A stretch of DNA of 64,000 nucleotides from Halichondria panicea. Its lineage: Eukaryota; Porifera; Demospongiae; Suberitida; Halichondriidae. Within the stretch, counting starts at the first letter, position 1; each line of letters begins with the position of its first letter. Where the stretch lies: positions 3,130,979 to 3,194,978 of the forward strand of contig NC_087383.1 of the NCBI RefSeq assembly GCF_963675165.1, read 5' to 3'. Shown here one piece after another: positions 21,581 through 35,045 of the stretch. The notes beneath the pieces were generated by a model. It searched no databases, had not been told where the DNA came from, and saw only the letters and a program-made list of their open reading frames with translations. The position numbers and the translations under genes are program-made.

Positions 21581-23634
21581 ACTGGCACAGTTTGCACCAA
21601 ATTGAATTAACGTGACTGTGTATATCTGTAGCAAACTTAGGGAACCACGGCAATGCATTCAAGCTAGTGTGCTATAATTTATTTTGTGTAATAGATCACT
21701 TATCACGGCATCCCCAATCATGTACACAGGTGTATATACCCCACCCCCTCTCTATCACTCAATCTTCCTTTAATTTTTGTCTCTCTCGATCATTACTTAT
21801 TATTGAGCTGTCCATGGAACAAGTTATTTTGCTGGGAGCAAATACATTATATAATGTGCCTATAAACATGCAGCTAATAATGTAATGTACTTCCCATGCA
21901 TGTCACTCCTAATATAGCTATACGTAGGCCATGCCACGACCAAATAGATAGTTCCGGCCCGATCCCAAACAGACAGTTTATGAGAATGCCACTTAAATGA
22001 ACACAATTGTAAATCAGCACAAAACACTAACTACAATGTACCTGTAAAACTGTAAGTAAATCAGAGTCTATATAACATTATCCTTGAATGAACAGATGGT
22101 CTTTTCGTAGTAGTAGCTATAGGTTTCTAAGATGTGAGTTAAGCAGTTTCTTGCAATTCTTTGTACATCAAGTACGTACCTGCATTGGGAACAAAATTAA
22201 GATAAGTACAGTCAACTCAACTATTTTTGGCTATCATGTTTAATTCGTGTATATAAATTATAGTTAATATACTAAGCAAGTGTGTTTGCAGTTAGTCATG
22301 GGTGATATATGCTGACAATCATTATACATACCACTGTGTGAGCACGGTGGGGTATATTGCGATGTATATAGTAGCCATCTTTTACAGATTGAATACATAC
22401 TCACATGAAACTATTATACTATGTACCTGTGTAGACTAAATAGGCATCTTAAATTACTACCAGACAAATGTCAGTGTCAAATTGTAACCTAAAAATAGCA
22501 AATGCCCCTGATTTTGCAGCTGCCAGTAAGGGTGACAGGCTTGAATAAACACTGTTTACTGTCATGTGTTGATTTGGAACTACTATAATATAATTAGCTA
22601 ACAAGGGAACATAATCATGTTGTAGATCATCCTGCACCATAATGGGTGAGGAATATATGTAAGAGAGTTATTATGTACACACAGAAAGCTAGAAATGAAT
22701 GAGTAAATCTAGCAAACAAGCTGGCACAGTGAATACTGGGTGCAGTGCAGCTGTTGTGACTCACTTGAAGTTTCCTTTGACAACGACGGATTGTGTTTAC
22801 AGAGTCGGCATGGATTCAGTGATGATCACAATTAAGGCCTGCAGCTGTAATGAGGATCGACAGTCAAAATAACAATGTGTAGGTACAAGACATAATTATG
22901 TGTAATGACTTTAAAAATTGTACTGAAGCAAACATATATACCGTAACTCGAACACTGCCACGAGAAAGTCTTTAAAAAGCACTAACAAGCAGCTACCTAG
23001 CTAACTAGTATCAATAATTATGGCTGCCACGTGCAGAGAGACTATAGCCTCAAAGTTCACTGAGGGTACTATTTGAGAGCGGCTACAGCAGCTTCTATTG
23101 CACTGAAGGCTACTATTTGAGTGTAGGATTTTTGAAAAGACAGGGCTTAGCGGGACAAATAGGACTCTGACAAACAAAAGGTCACCACTTTTTCGAAACA
23201 GTTAACATGCTCATTAGATACCTCCTTTTTTGGCCACACCCATGTAATTGAGCGGGACAATATAGGACTCTGAATGTTACCAAGGTCTTCGAAACAATCA
23301 GCATGCGCTGGAGAAAATGTTTGATACCGTGATATGCATCAGTTAATTTGAGAAGAGCACCTGGAATTCTTCCCAAAAACCTGCAACCATACAAGACTCT
23401 TTGATCTTGCACTTCCTCTAAACATTACATGCATTGATGCACAGCACACCACTTAAAATGAGGGACAATGCATTGCTCACCACTATTGACATTGCATTGA
23501 CCTAAGCAACAGCTGACCTATACATGTAAGAGCATGTAACCTGTACATGTAACCTGTACATGTAAGAGAGTGCATGTAGGAACTCTTTTTGCAAACAATT
23601 CACCACACTTCCTATAATAGCACTGACCTCTGAA
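21581..23634. other. Gene-poor spacer
   Basis: AT-rich sequence with no convincing ORF. At about 22,800-22,870 an acceptor-like site is followed by a short open stretch ending at a stop (plus strand, VGMDSVMITIKACSCNEDRQ), too short to assign. At 23,152-23,320 a segment containing AGCGGGACAA and AGGACTCTGA is present twice, about 110 bp apart, with roughly three-quarters identity. Confidence 0.3.
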
Positions 23635-26600
23635 TTAAAGGGCTCCTTCTCCATCGAACTTAAGCACGTTCCTGGCACTGATTAATATGTTGTCTTCACT
23701 GCTGTAACAGAGAGAGTTTAGCATAATTATAATAATACGTAACAGCTCACATACATGTATGCATGCATGCAGATTCAAAGAGAGGTGCTCATCAGATCAG
23801 TGTATACAGGAAGCATAATACTTTTGAATCCTCTGTAATAACAAGTCCAATAGTACTGTCTCAACAAATTAATGTTCCTTCGTTAGCTATATATATATAC
23901 GCTACATTTATACCACTTCAAAGCGTGCATGGCAGTAAACAATGCAAATGTGAAAGACTTGAAAGTGCATGTACACATGATTGGGCAATAGAGCAATTCA
24001 TGGTTATATAGTATATAGACAGTTGATTCATGGCAGACAAGACACACGCTGCTCATTAACCAATGAACCAGGCCATGCATTAATCGATAACAATATAAAG
24101 CTGAATCTGTTTACAGGTTTAAAACAGGTGCCATGCATGCATGCAGACACCCTACATTGTATATATAAATGCTGCTCAGTTGCTGGTGTAGAGGGGGGGA
24201 GGGGGAGTGTATGAAGTGGTACACTCCTGATAAGAGTAAGAGTGTTGAACTGTAGTCTGGGGAGACAGCTATATACCTTACTTCTTATGAAAATCCTGTA
24301 AGTTGCCCCTCCTTGAAATTCCAAGAAAAAGATACAGGAAACTGCTGACAAAACTGACCTTGGGTTTGATAACCTCTGCATGCATGCATAATGCACCTAT
24401 ATAAATGCACCAGAAGCAGTCTAAGATCTAAAGCAGCATGTTCACAGACTCCCCTCCCCCATGAGTGTTTACAATTAATGGAGCCATTAAGGGCATTTAT
24501 GATCGTACAGCTGATTCATTCCTAAACACAGACAGGTCGACACACTCAATCAATGAATCGATTAGCCCATTATTTTAAAGGCTGCATGAATCTATTCAGG
24601 TTTAAAACACGTGCCAACCAGACAGCGACATGCTACACTAATTACAAGGGGCATTACTACAACCTGTATAAATATGCATCCATGGCATGCTGCTCAATGA
24701 CTATAAATTATAGGCTGGGTTAGTTGTATATAGTGTTGAGGGTAGGAGAAGCATTTTAAAACCCGGCTCCTTAAAACTTCAACATGCATGCATGGTACGT
24801 GTAATACTTGCCTGAACCAGCAGCAATCTAAATCAAAAGTAGCATGTCCTCTGATTCTACACCCCCTACCCTCTCCCACCCCGTGTGCACATGCAGGCAA
24901 AGTCCAAATTTTAAATGTCGGTGTATGTACATGCATGCAGGCCCAGAACATACATGTTCATACATGCCACACCAACAATGCATGTACATAGATTAATTCC
25001 CTCACAGTCAGGGAGTAACAATTAAACAAAAGCCATACTAGCACCATGCACGCTGCGACAAACCTCGATGGTTATAAGCTGCCCAATACACCTGTCCTGG
25101 TTAGTGATAGTCCCCTTGGAAACAATAGGAGAGGGATCACTTCAGAAGTCATATAAAGTACTTAGTCTATACATGCATGAATTCACAGCTGATATAGCTA
25201 GTGCATGCATGGGCAACAATTGCTATACTCGGCCCTCTGTTGTTCAACATCTTTATTAATTGTACACACGTATAAAATATACACCTGTTAGGGGCAGATA
25301 ACTTATTTAAAGGGGTTGGCTAGTAAGTTATTACAATGGCTACACGCAAATAGTTTTACATGTTGCAAAGTACTAGTGCAATTCTAGTAGCCAACACCAT
25401 AACATAATTACACTTGCAACTTACTTGGCATCCCGTTATTGTCAAGCAAAGTAAACTTGTTGTATTGTAGTCAAGCCTCGAGGGCAAGGTTTGCACATGC
25501 GCACTAGTATTAAGACACTATTTTTTTCGGTGTCCTTGTGATTTAGAAGCCCTCAGCCACTTGTAGTACCCTTGCTATGCTTGGGATACTAAATTAGTAC
25601 CTTTGGGAGCTTCTAAATCCCATATAGACACCTACAAAACAGTGTCTATAACTATTATTTATCTATAGTGTTGTCATTTTCATAACAGCTTAGAAAGTGA
25701 TGTGAACTTCCTTGAAAGCACAACAGAATTACAGTAGATCAACCGCAGGCACCATAGCTACATTTACATTGAAGGATCGGAAAGGTTCAAGTGCCTAGTC
25801 AAGTGCCTAACGTAAACATTGTATGCCACAACATACCAACATACGTATATAGGGGGGCTTAACCATAATACAAGTCAGCTGATCTCTACGGTCAATTACC
25901 AACCCACAGCTATTTTATCTGAAAGGTTCCCACACCACCCATGTCTCCATGGTAACATGTTGTTAAGAAGCTTCCATAAAGATATTCATGGAGGAAACAA
26001 AATGGTCAACAAGAATTAAGTTCCTACTTCTCACAATACTTAAATACGCCAGTACATGCATTCAGGCTCAATTAAATTTTTTGGCAATTACAGCTAGCTA
26101 CTTATAATTAGTACGCGTACATTTACATACATGCATGAGAATACCATATGGCATGTCATCAACACCTCTCATTGTAAAGCTATAGTATGCAAGTATAGCT
26201 ACAGCAACAGTGAATATGGACTGGCACATACACTGCATGTATGTACCACATTGTATACAGTGTGTACGTACTATAGTGATTTGTAAACTGCATTTCCAGA
26301 AAAGGTGCCTTACCATGACTTGGTGTGTCTATACATGGAGACGATCGAGTGACTTTCCATTGAAGATATTGTTGCCGAGATGCATGGGTATGGTTTTTAA
26401 AGGGGATTCATCGTGTGAGGGTGGTACACAGAGGATTTGGGGGAGTCTCGACTGTTGGCTGTGTGTGTGTGTGGGTGTGTGGGGGAGGGACATTCATACA
26501 GACAATACTAAAAGTTTTCACAATGTCATAAGGTCAAACTTGATGCTTCAATCGATCATGACTTAATTGTGATCATGACTTAATTGTGAGTTGTGCGTGT

Positions 26601-27078
26601 ACACTTTGTTGGAATTGTTGCTAGATTACAAATTAAAGAATGCAAATTATGTGGTGGCAGAGACAGAGCTGTTAAACTTAATGCACATCTAATGTGCAGG
26701 TGTATTTATTACAACCCCCTCCCCCCACAGCTATAGCCTGAAGGATGTTCTAAAACGTTACCTTACAAGGAAGCTTTTAGAGGCTTGCTGACAGTTGCTG
26801 TCTGCAGTAAGTCAGTGTCATATCACATATCTAATGCATGCATACCTCTACATAATCAACCTGAAGTCTCTTGTAAGAAACCACACATTTTGGAAGTACA
26901 GCTGTTGTACGTAAACGCTGTAATAATAATGTACGGTGTAGGACTTACTTTTCCCTTTTTCCTGCCAGTATAGTACTAGTGGCCACTGTCAAATATCTTA
27001 CAATCTGCAGACAAAACAAACATTTAGACAACATGCACTCACTTGTGTTTGACCACACACTCATTCTAATGGGCTCAG
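23635..27078 (-). CDS. Candidate 3' part of an unidentified minus-strand gene
   Basis: Five small exons on the minus strand join in phase: 27,043-27,078, 26,767-26,801, 25,064-25,114, 24,282-24,373 and 23,635-23,701 (stop TAA). Peptide pieces include EPIRMSVWSNTNSNC, TNQDRCIGQLITIE, KPKVSFVSSFLYLFLGISRR and NILISARNVLKFDGEGAL at the C-terminus. Splice sites are good for most (GTGAGT, GTAAGG twice) but weak for the exon ending at 25,064 (GTTTGT). I do not recognise the family and found no start. The support is phase continuity and codon-like composition only; the chain could be partly fortuitous. Confidence 0.35.
24010..24860. repeat. Imperfect ~480-bp tandem duplication
   Basis: The segment around 24,018-24,135 (GATTCAT..., then AATCTGTTTACAGGTTTAAA) resembles 24,505-24,615 (GATTCAT..., then AATCTATTCAGGTTTAAAAC), an offset of about 480 bp. 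Both are followed by TATAAAT and a CATGCTGCTCA-like string. Diverged, non-coding. Confidence 0.45.
25511..25650. mobile_element. Small TIR element
   Basis: About 140 bp with imperfect inverted ends: GACACTATTTTTTTCGGTGT at the left, and in reverse complement GACACTGTTTTGTAGGTGTC at the right. Both are followed inward by a shared ATTTAGAAGC. It is probably a MITE with TA target sites. Non-coding. Confidence 0.6.
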
Positions 27079-30000
27079 CTGGGAAGTTACGGCTATGGTA
27101 AGTACTTTGCTACGTATTGGCACACCATATTATAGCTGCTGTATACATGTGGGCACATGTATAAGCACATTAGATTGGAATAGGCTACATTATAGTCTTC
27201 CTTCAATGCAGGGGGTAATAGTAGTGCAATTCAGTAGTTTTTAGCAAATCAATAATTGACAAAGTTTGCAAACTGTCATTATAGGCAATATAATATCAGA
27301 CACTAAACTGTGAGAGAAAATACCTATACATGCAACTAATAATGTATGTGTCAGCATTGTGTACATGCATTGACGTACAACAAAACTAATTAAGAAAGAC
27401 ATGCGTCAACTTTATATAATGGCTCAAATCTTACCCATGCAAATCCATTTAGGAAACATTACAATAATAAAGTGCACATGCAGCCGGCCTATACACGGGA
27501 AATAGGAAATAATGGTTCGGCTGTCAATTGGGAACTATAACTAACTACATATACGTAGTGTCGTGTATAATTAGTAGTGCCGTGTTTATACATTATACTC
27601 ATTTTCATCGCAAAATGTATTATTTTCATCCTCTGAACTATAGTAGACTATAAGCAATGTACAAGGCATACATACTACTTTACATGCAGTACATACATTA
27701 GTTGCATGTGACTGTACTAATTTCACAAAGCTTTGTAACTTAATCACCTCAGTCGATTATGTATATATACCCATGGCACCCTAATATGTTACTAAATATA
27801 TACACGTACGGCTTAGAGACAAACAAACAAGGTTAGCTATTAATAGACAAGACCAGTTCTAAATAAAGGTTCACCCAAAATGATTGAAGTGTTCAGTGCC
27901 TTAGGCCAGGCAGTTAGTAGGGCTATACCCCATTATAATTGGCACATGTTATGATGTGCAGGCACGCACACATGTTGAGGACAACACTATAGTATTATAG
28001 TACAGTAATTTGTCCCGGACTCGTGGTATTATTGATTTCATTCAGTGATAAGAATTAATACTTGTCTGTCCCTGAGACTATATATAACACCAGTCCAATT
28101 AATATCATACACATATACATCACACTACTATTCACCCTACAATAAGCACAGTTGACTGATCATTATTATGATACAGTTAGCGGTGTCAGGTACTCCATCA
28201 CAAGCTTGAAACAAGTGATAGTGACATATCACGGAGGCGTAGGAATATTTTTGACAAGGGGGGCTCATAGAGCTGTAGCTAAGCTAGCTCCACAGTTCAA
28301 GCTATACAGTGTTCTCCAACAAGGTGGGGCTCCAGCCCCTGGAGCCACCCCACTTCCTACGCCAGTGTAACAGCACTGGTTGCTATAGCAAGCCCTCTCC
28401 GAGAGCATCTCTGCAGATGGTCGGTTGTGCCCGGTCTCAAGGTAGGCGGAGACTGAGAGGTGGCGTGCTGGCGTGTTCTGTTCCTTAACGGCCAATTAAT
28501 ATAGTCTTTTGATATGTAAATATCGCCTCAAAACTAGGGTCGGTATGTATCCAAGCGCAGTGTACATGTATATACACTTTGAGAAACAGGAAACTGAACA
28601 AAAGAATGGTTCATTGCAACACTGGCATGTGTTTACTCTCTAAGAGAAAGACAGAAACTGTAGGAAATACCATTCACACACATTCAGACATGAGGTGCCA
28701 CACTGTATCAGCAGAAGGTAAACGAAAAGGTCGTATATAGTAACAGTATATTCACCACAAGAACATTCCTATAATGCAATGATTGTAAACAGTTGGATAA
28801 TTCCAAAAAGAAGCTCATCAGCTGTTTGTACATTATAAAGGTCAGCCTAAGGAGGGGCATTGTGGAAAGCATTGTGTGTGGTCTGACCTTATCCCTAGGA
28901 CTAAAATTCATTTATTAGTACTCCACAGTGAATCTTTAGTTCTAGTGATGTCATATACGGCCTATAGTCACAGCATGCGATGTTATTCTAAATCAATTTA
29001 TCCACAGCAATTATTCTAGATTTTAAGGCCGCAATTGAGCCACAAGAGTATGTTATGTGATGTCACTGTGAATGAAGCATGCAACACTTTATGACACAAG
29101 ATGACAAGACAGCACACTGTTAAAGAATACTATTATAGACATCCCATTATTTTCATAATTACCCCGTACAATATACAGTGTTCTCAGCCAACACACAACA
29201 GTGAACTTATAGCCCTAGTGATGTCATACTACCTACACGGTAGTCACGTATCCATGGGAGATTAACTCATCGCAAAAATAACACATTCATTGGAAATGGG
29301 ATATCAAATTAAGGGATACGTACGTGTATTCTAGTACATTCCGAGTTGGTAGGGGGAAAACCATATATAATGATTATGACATGCGATGTAACTAAGAGTG
29401 CATGTGCATGTCCATACACGTTGAAAGCAGCAATGACTAAATAATATCAAGATCGATGTCCTGTTAAAATTCATGACAATCGTTATGCACAAGGAATGTA
29501 TAGTAAGTAACGTTTACAGCATGCGTTCGCATGCATAGCAATTATGCATATTATATAGGACAAACAATACTACAATAATAATTATTCACTAGAGTTCACA
29601 TGAACACTGGGTGCCCATCCTGTAAACTCTTCATATTCAGCTAGCATGATATGCTTGCAGGTCAGTATAAACAACAACAACTCCTTGTATGTTTACATTG
29701 TACACATAAAGACTGTCTGGGGCCTGACCTCCCAAAACACTCTACAAAGGTTTTCATTATCCCTTTTCTTTGTTGATTGTGAATGGCCAATTTGTACAGG
29801 ACACAAATAGGAGACGTTAGTGCATATGCTTACATTGCGCTATGACCTCGATCAGCAGGCCTTTTATAGAACAAACCTAGCTGTTTACAAAAATGCATGG
29901 CAGGCATTGTGTCAGCATACTACGTAAATACAATATTTTGTTTCCCAAATAAATCCAGAGGTCAACAATTAATTCTCAACTTGAGAATTGCTATTTTATG

Positions 30001-30377
30001 TTGTCACACTGCCCATATGACTTCATGGGACAATTCACATTTTCATGTGTTTATCATAAGGCTTTAATTTCATATATATTATGCTTGTAGTGGTCATAAC
30101 AAAGTCAGCTGACACGATTAACAGAGCTAGCCATTCAGCTGTATATATTACGGGCCTACACCCAACGTGTTAAGTACGGTAGTATATATTGCTACAAAGT
30201 TCTCGAAAAGTCACTTTGGGGACAGCCACTTTGACTCATCACAACGCAAATGGGCTGTTTTAGCCCTCCATGAAGGTCAACAATGAGCTAAATGCTCTTT
30301 GATGAGAGGTTAAATAACTCTTAAGTTATGGCAATGCCATGAAGAGTGTCCTTGACCTTATTCAAGTACTGTATATA
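27079..30377. other. Gene-poor spacer before the satellite
   Basis: No ORF above noise and no family recognised on either strand. A short inverted pair, GGCGTAGGAA near 28,237 and TTCCTACGCC near 28,353-28,363, may bound a small hAT-like MITE of about 140 bp. Further exons of the unidentified minus-strand gene could lie here but I could not phase any with confidence. Confidence 0.3.
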
Positions 30378-33300
30378 CATGCCTTTACAACAGTGCCTAT
30401 GATACGGTGGTGCACAACAGTGCCTATGATACGGTGGTGTACAACAGTGCCTATGATTACAGATATGGTGGTGTACAACAGTGCCTATGATTACAGATAT
30501 GGTGGTGTACAACAGTGCCTATGATTACAGATATGGTGGTGTACAACAGTGCCTATGATTACAGATACGGTGGTGCACAACAGTGCCTATGATACGGTGG
30601 TGTACAACAGTGCCTATGATTACAGATACGGTGGTGTACAACAGTGCCTATGATTACAGATATAGTGGTGCACAACAGTGCCTATGATTACAGATATGGT
30701 GGTGTACAACAGTGCCTATGATACGGTGGTGCACAACAGTGCCTATGATTACAGATATGCATGTTGGTGTACAACAGTGCCTATGATACGGTGGTGCACA
30801 ACAGTGCCTATGATTACAGATACGGTGGTGCACAACAGTGCCTATGATTACAGATATGGTGGTGCACAACAGTGCCTATGATTACAAATACGGTGGTGCA
30901 CAACAGTGCCTATGATTACAGATATGGTGGTGTACAAATTACAGTGCCTATGATACGATGGTGCACAACAGTGCCTATGATACGGTGGTGCACAACAGTG
31001 CCTATGATTACAGATACGGTGGTGCACAACAGTGCCTATGACTACAGATACGGTGGTGCACAACAGTGCCTATGATTACAGATATGGTGGTGTACAACAG
31101 TGCCTATGATTACAGATACGGTGGTGCACAACAGTGCCTATGATTACAGATACGGTGGTGCACAACAGTGCCTATGATTACAGATACGGTGGTGCACAAC
31201 AGTGCCTATGATTACAGATACGGTGGTGCACAACAGTGCCTATGATTACAGATATGGTGGTGTACAACAGTGCCTATGATTACAGATACGGTGGTGCACA
31301 ATAGTGCCTATGATTACAGATATGGTGGTGTACAAATTACAGTGCCTATGATACGGTGGTGCACAACAGTGCCTATGATACGGTGGTGCACAACAGTGCC
31401 TATGATTACAGATATGGTGGTGCACAACAGTGCCTATGATTACAGATACGGTGGTGCACAACAGTGCCTATGATTACAGATATGGTGGTGTACAAATTAC
31501 AGTGCCTATGATACGGTAGTGCACAACAGTGCCTATGATACGATGGTGCACAACAGTGCCTATGATACGGTGGTGCACAACAGTGCCTATGATTACAGAT
31601 ATGGTGGTGCACAACAGTGCCTATGATTACAGATACGGTGGTGCACAACAGTGCCTATGATTACAGATATGGTGGTGTACAAATTACAGTGCCTATGATA
31701 CGGTGGTGCACAACAGTGCCTATGATTACAGATACGGTGGTGCACAACAGTGCCTATATGATTACAGATACGGTGGTGCACAACAGTGCCTATGATTACA
31801 GATACGGTGGTGTACAACAGTGCCTATGATTACAGATACGGTAGTGCACAACAGTGCCTATGATTACAGATACGGTGGTGCACAACAGTGCCTATGATTA
31901 CAGATACGGTGGTGCACAACAGTGCCTATGATTACAGATACGGTGGTGCACAACAGTGCCTATGATTACAGATACGGTGGTGCACAACAGTGCCTATGAT
32001 TACAGATACGGTGGTGCACAACAGTGCCTATGATTACAGATACGGTGGTGCACAACAGTGCCTATGATTACAGATATGGTGGTGTACAACAGTGCCTATG
32101 ATACGGTGGTGCACAACAGTGCCTATGATTACAGATATGGTGGTGCACAACAGTGCCTATGATTACAGATATGGTGGTGTACAACAGTGCCTATAATACG
32201 GTGGTGCACAACAGTGCCTATGATTACAGATATGGTGGTGCACAACAGTGCCTAATGATTACATATACGGTGGTGTACAACAGTGCCTATGATTACAGAT
32301 ATGGTGGTGCACAACAGTGCCTATGATACGGAGGTGCACAACAGTGCCTTATGATACGGTAGTGCACAACAGTGCCTATGATTACAGATATGGTGGTGCA
32401 CAACAGTGCCTAATGATTACATATACGGTGGTGCACAACAGTGCCTATGATTACAGATATGGTGGTGCACAACAGTGCCTATGATACGGAGGTGCACAAC
32501 AGTGCCTTATGATACGGTAGTGCACAACAGTGCCTATGATTACAGATATGGTGGTGCACAACAGTGCCTATGATTACAGATACGGTGGTGCACAACAGTG
32601 CCTATGATTACAGATATGGTGGTGTACAACAGTGCCTATGATTACAGATATGGTGGTGCACAATGTACAACAGTGCCTATGATTACAGATGTGGTGGTGT
32701 ACAACAGTGCCTATGATTACAGATATGGTGGTGTACAACAGTGCCTATGATTACAGATACGGTGGTGTACAACAGTGCCTATGATTACAGATACGGCGGT
32801 GTACAACAGTGCCTATGATTACAGATACGGTGGTGCACAACAGTGCCTATGATTACAGATACGGTGGTGCACAACAGTGCCTATGATTACAGATACGGTG
32901 GTGTACAACAGTGCCTATGATTACAGATATGGTGGTGTACAACAGTGCCTATGATTACAGATATGGTGGTGCACAACAGTGCCTATGATTACAGATACGG
33001 TGGTGCACAACAGTGCCTATGATTACAGATATGGTGGTGTACAAATTACAGTGCCTATGATACGGTGGTGCACAACAGTGCCTATGATTACAGATACGGT
33101 GGTGCACAACAGTGCCTATGATTACAGATACGGTGGTGCACAACAGTGCCTATATGATTACAGATACGGTGGTGCACAACAGTGCCTATGATTACAGATA
33201 CGGTGGTGCACAACAGTGCCTATGATTACAGATACGGTGGTGCACAACAGTGCCTATGATTACAGATATGGTGGTGCACAACAGTGCCTATGATTACAGA

Positions 33301-35045
33301 TACGGTGGTGCACAACAGTGCCTATATGATTACAGATATGGTGGTGCACAACAGTGCCTATGATTACAGATACGGTGGTGCACAACAGTGCCTATGATTA
33401 CAGATACGGTGGTGCACAACAGTGCCTATGATTACAGATACGGTGGTGCACAACAGTGCCTATGATTACAGATACGGTGGTGCACAACAGTGCCTATGAT
33501 TACAGATACGGTGGTGCACAACAGTGCCTATGATTACAGATACGGTGGTGCACAACAGTGCCTATGATTACAGATACGGTGGTGCACAACAGTGCCTATG
33601 ATTACAGATATGGTGGTGTACAACAGTGCCTATGATACGGTGGTGCACAACAGTGCCTATGATTACAGATATGGTGGTGCACAACAGTGCCTATGATTAC
33701 AGATATGGTGGTGTACAACAGTGCCTATAATACGGTGGTGCACAACAGTGCCTATGATTACAGATATGGTGGTGCACAACAGTGCCTAATGATTACATAT
33801 ACGGTGGTGCACAACAGTGCCTATGATTACAGATATGGTGGTGCACAACAGTGCCTATGATACGGAGGTGCACAACAGTGCCTTATGATACGGTAGTGCA
33901 CAACAGTGCCTATGATTACAGATATGGTGGTGCACAACAGTGCCTAATGATTACATATACGGTGGTGCACAACAGTGCCTATGATTACAGATATGGTGGT
34001 GCACAACAGTGCCTATGATACGGAGGTGCACAACAGTGCCTTATGATACGGTAGTGCACAACAGTGCCTATGATTACAGATATGGTGGTGCACAACAGTG
34101 CCTATGATTACAGATACGGTGGTGCACAACAGTGCCTATGATTACAGATATGGTGGTGTACAACAGTGCCTATGATTACAGATATGGTGGTGCACAATGT
34201 ACAACAGTGCCTATGATTACAGATGTGGTGGTGTACAACAGTGCCTATGATTACAGATATGGTGGTGTACAACAGTGCCTATGATTACAGATATGGTGGT
34301 GTACAACAGTGCCTATGATTACAGATACGGCGGTGTACAACAGTGCCTATGATTACAGATACGGTGGTGCACAACAGTGCCTATGATTACAGATACGGTG
34401 GTGCACAACAGTGCCTATGATTACAGATACGGTGGTGTACAACAGTGCCTATGATTACAGATATGGTGGTGTACAACAGTGCCTATGATACGGAGGTGCA
34501 CAACAGTGCCTATGATTACAGATATGGTGGTGCACAACAGTGCCTATGAGTACAGATACGGTGGTGTACAACAGTGCCTATGATTACAGATATGGTGGTG
34601 TACAACAGTGCCTATGATACGGAGGTGCACAACAGTGCCTATGATTACAGATATAGTGGTGCACAACAGTGCCTATGATTACAGATACGGTGGTGCACAA
34701 CAGTGCCTATGATTACAGATACGGTGGTGCACAACAGTGCCTATGATTACAGATACGGTGGTGCACAACAGTGCCGATGATTACAGATATGGTGGTGCAC
34801 AACAGTGCCTATGAGTACAGATATGGTGGTGCACAACAGTGCCTATGATTACAGATATGGTGGTGTACAACAGTGCCTATGATTACAGATATGGTGGTGC
34901 ACAACAGTGCCTATGATTACAGATACGGTGGTGTACAACAGTGCCTATGATTACAGATACGGTGGTGCACAACAGTGCCTATGATACGGTGGTGCACAAC
35001 AGTGCCTATGATTACAGATACGGTGGTGCACAACAGTGCCTATAA
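30378..35045. repeat. 34-bp satellite array, about 4.67 kb
   Basis: A head-to-tail array of roughly 140 units. The main unit is 34 bp: ACAACAGTGCCTATGATTAC followed by AGAT, then AYGGTGGTGY (Y = C or T). A 27-bp variant lacks the 7 bases TACAGAT. Rarer variants include GTACAAATTACAGTG, CCTATATGATT, CCTTATGAT and CACAATGTACAACAG. Because 34 is not a multiple of 3, short ORFs appear in several frames on both strands; they are shadows. The array has no spacers of unique sequence and is not CRISPR-like. Confidence 0.97.
31900..34480. repeat. Higher-order duplication inside the satellite (1,534-bp shift)
   Basis: Rare variant units recur at a constant spacing: CTATAATACGG at 32,191 and 33,725, the GATGTGGTGG unit at 32,691 and 34,225 (first base of GTGGTG), and ACGGCGG at 32,794 and 34,328 - each exactly 1,534 bp apart. 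Blocks of about 1 kb (roughly 31,900-32,950 and 33,430-34,480) are thus near-identical copies. Confidence 0.85.

Noticed and set aside
26210-26566. 118-codon plus-strand ORF
   Set aside because: No motif, Cys/Trp-rich low-complexity text, and no splice context.
28229-28372. Possible small hAT-like element with GGCGTAGGAA ends
   Set aside because: The inverted match is only about 10 bp and no target duplication could be fixed; mentioned only within the spacer entry.
30321-33191. Many ORFs of 60-80 codons on both strands with repeated MPMITD/VVHNSAYDYRYGG or HRHCCAPPYH text
   Set aside because: Frame-cycling translations of the 34-bp satellite; no start, splice or codon signal distinguishes them.
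30378-35045. CRISPR-like look of regularly spaced repeats
   Set aside because: The units are contiguous with no unique spacers, and the surrounding genes are animal genes.
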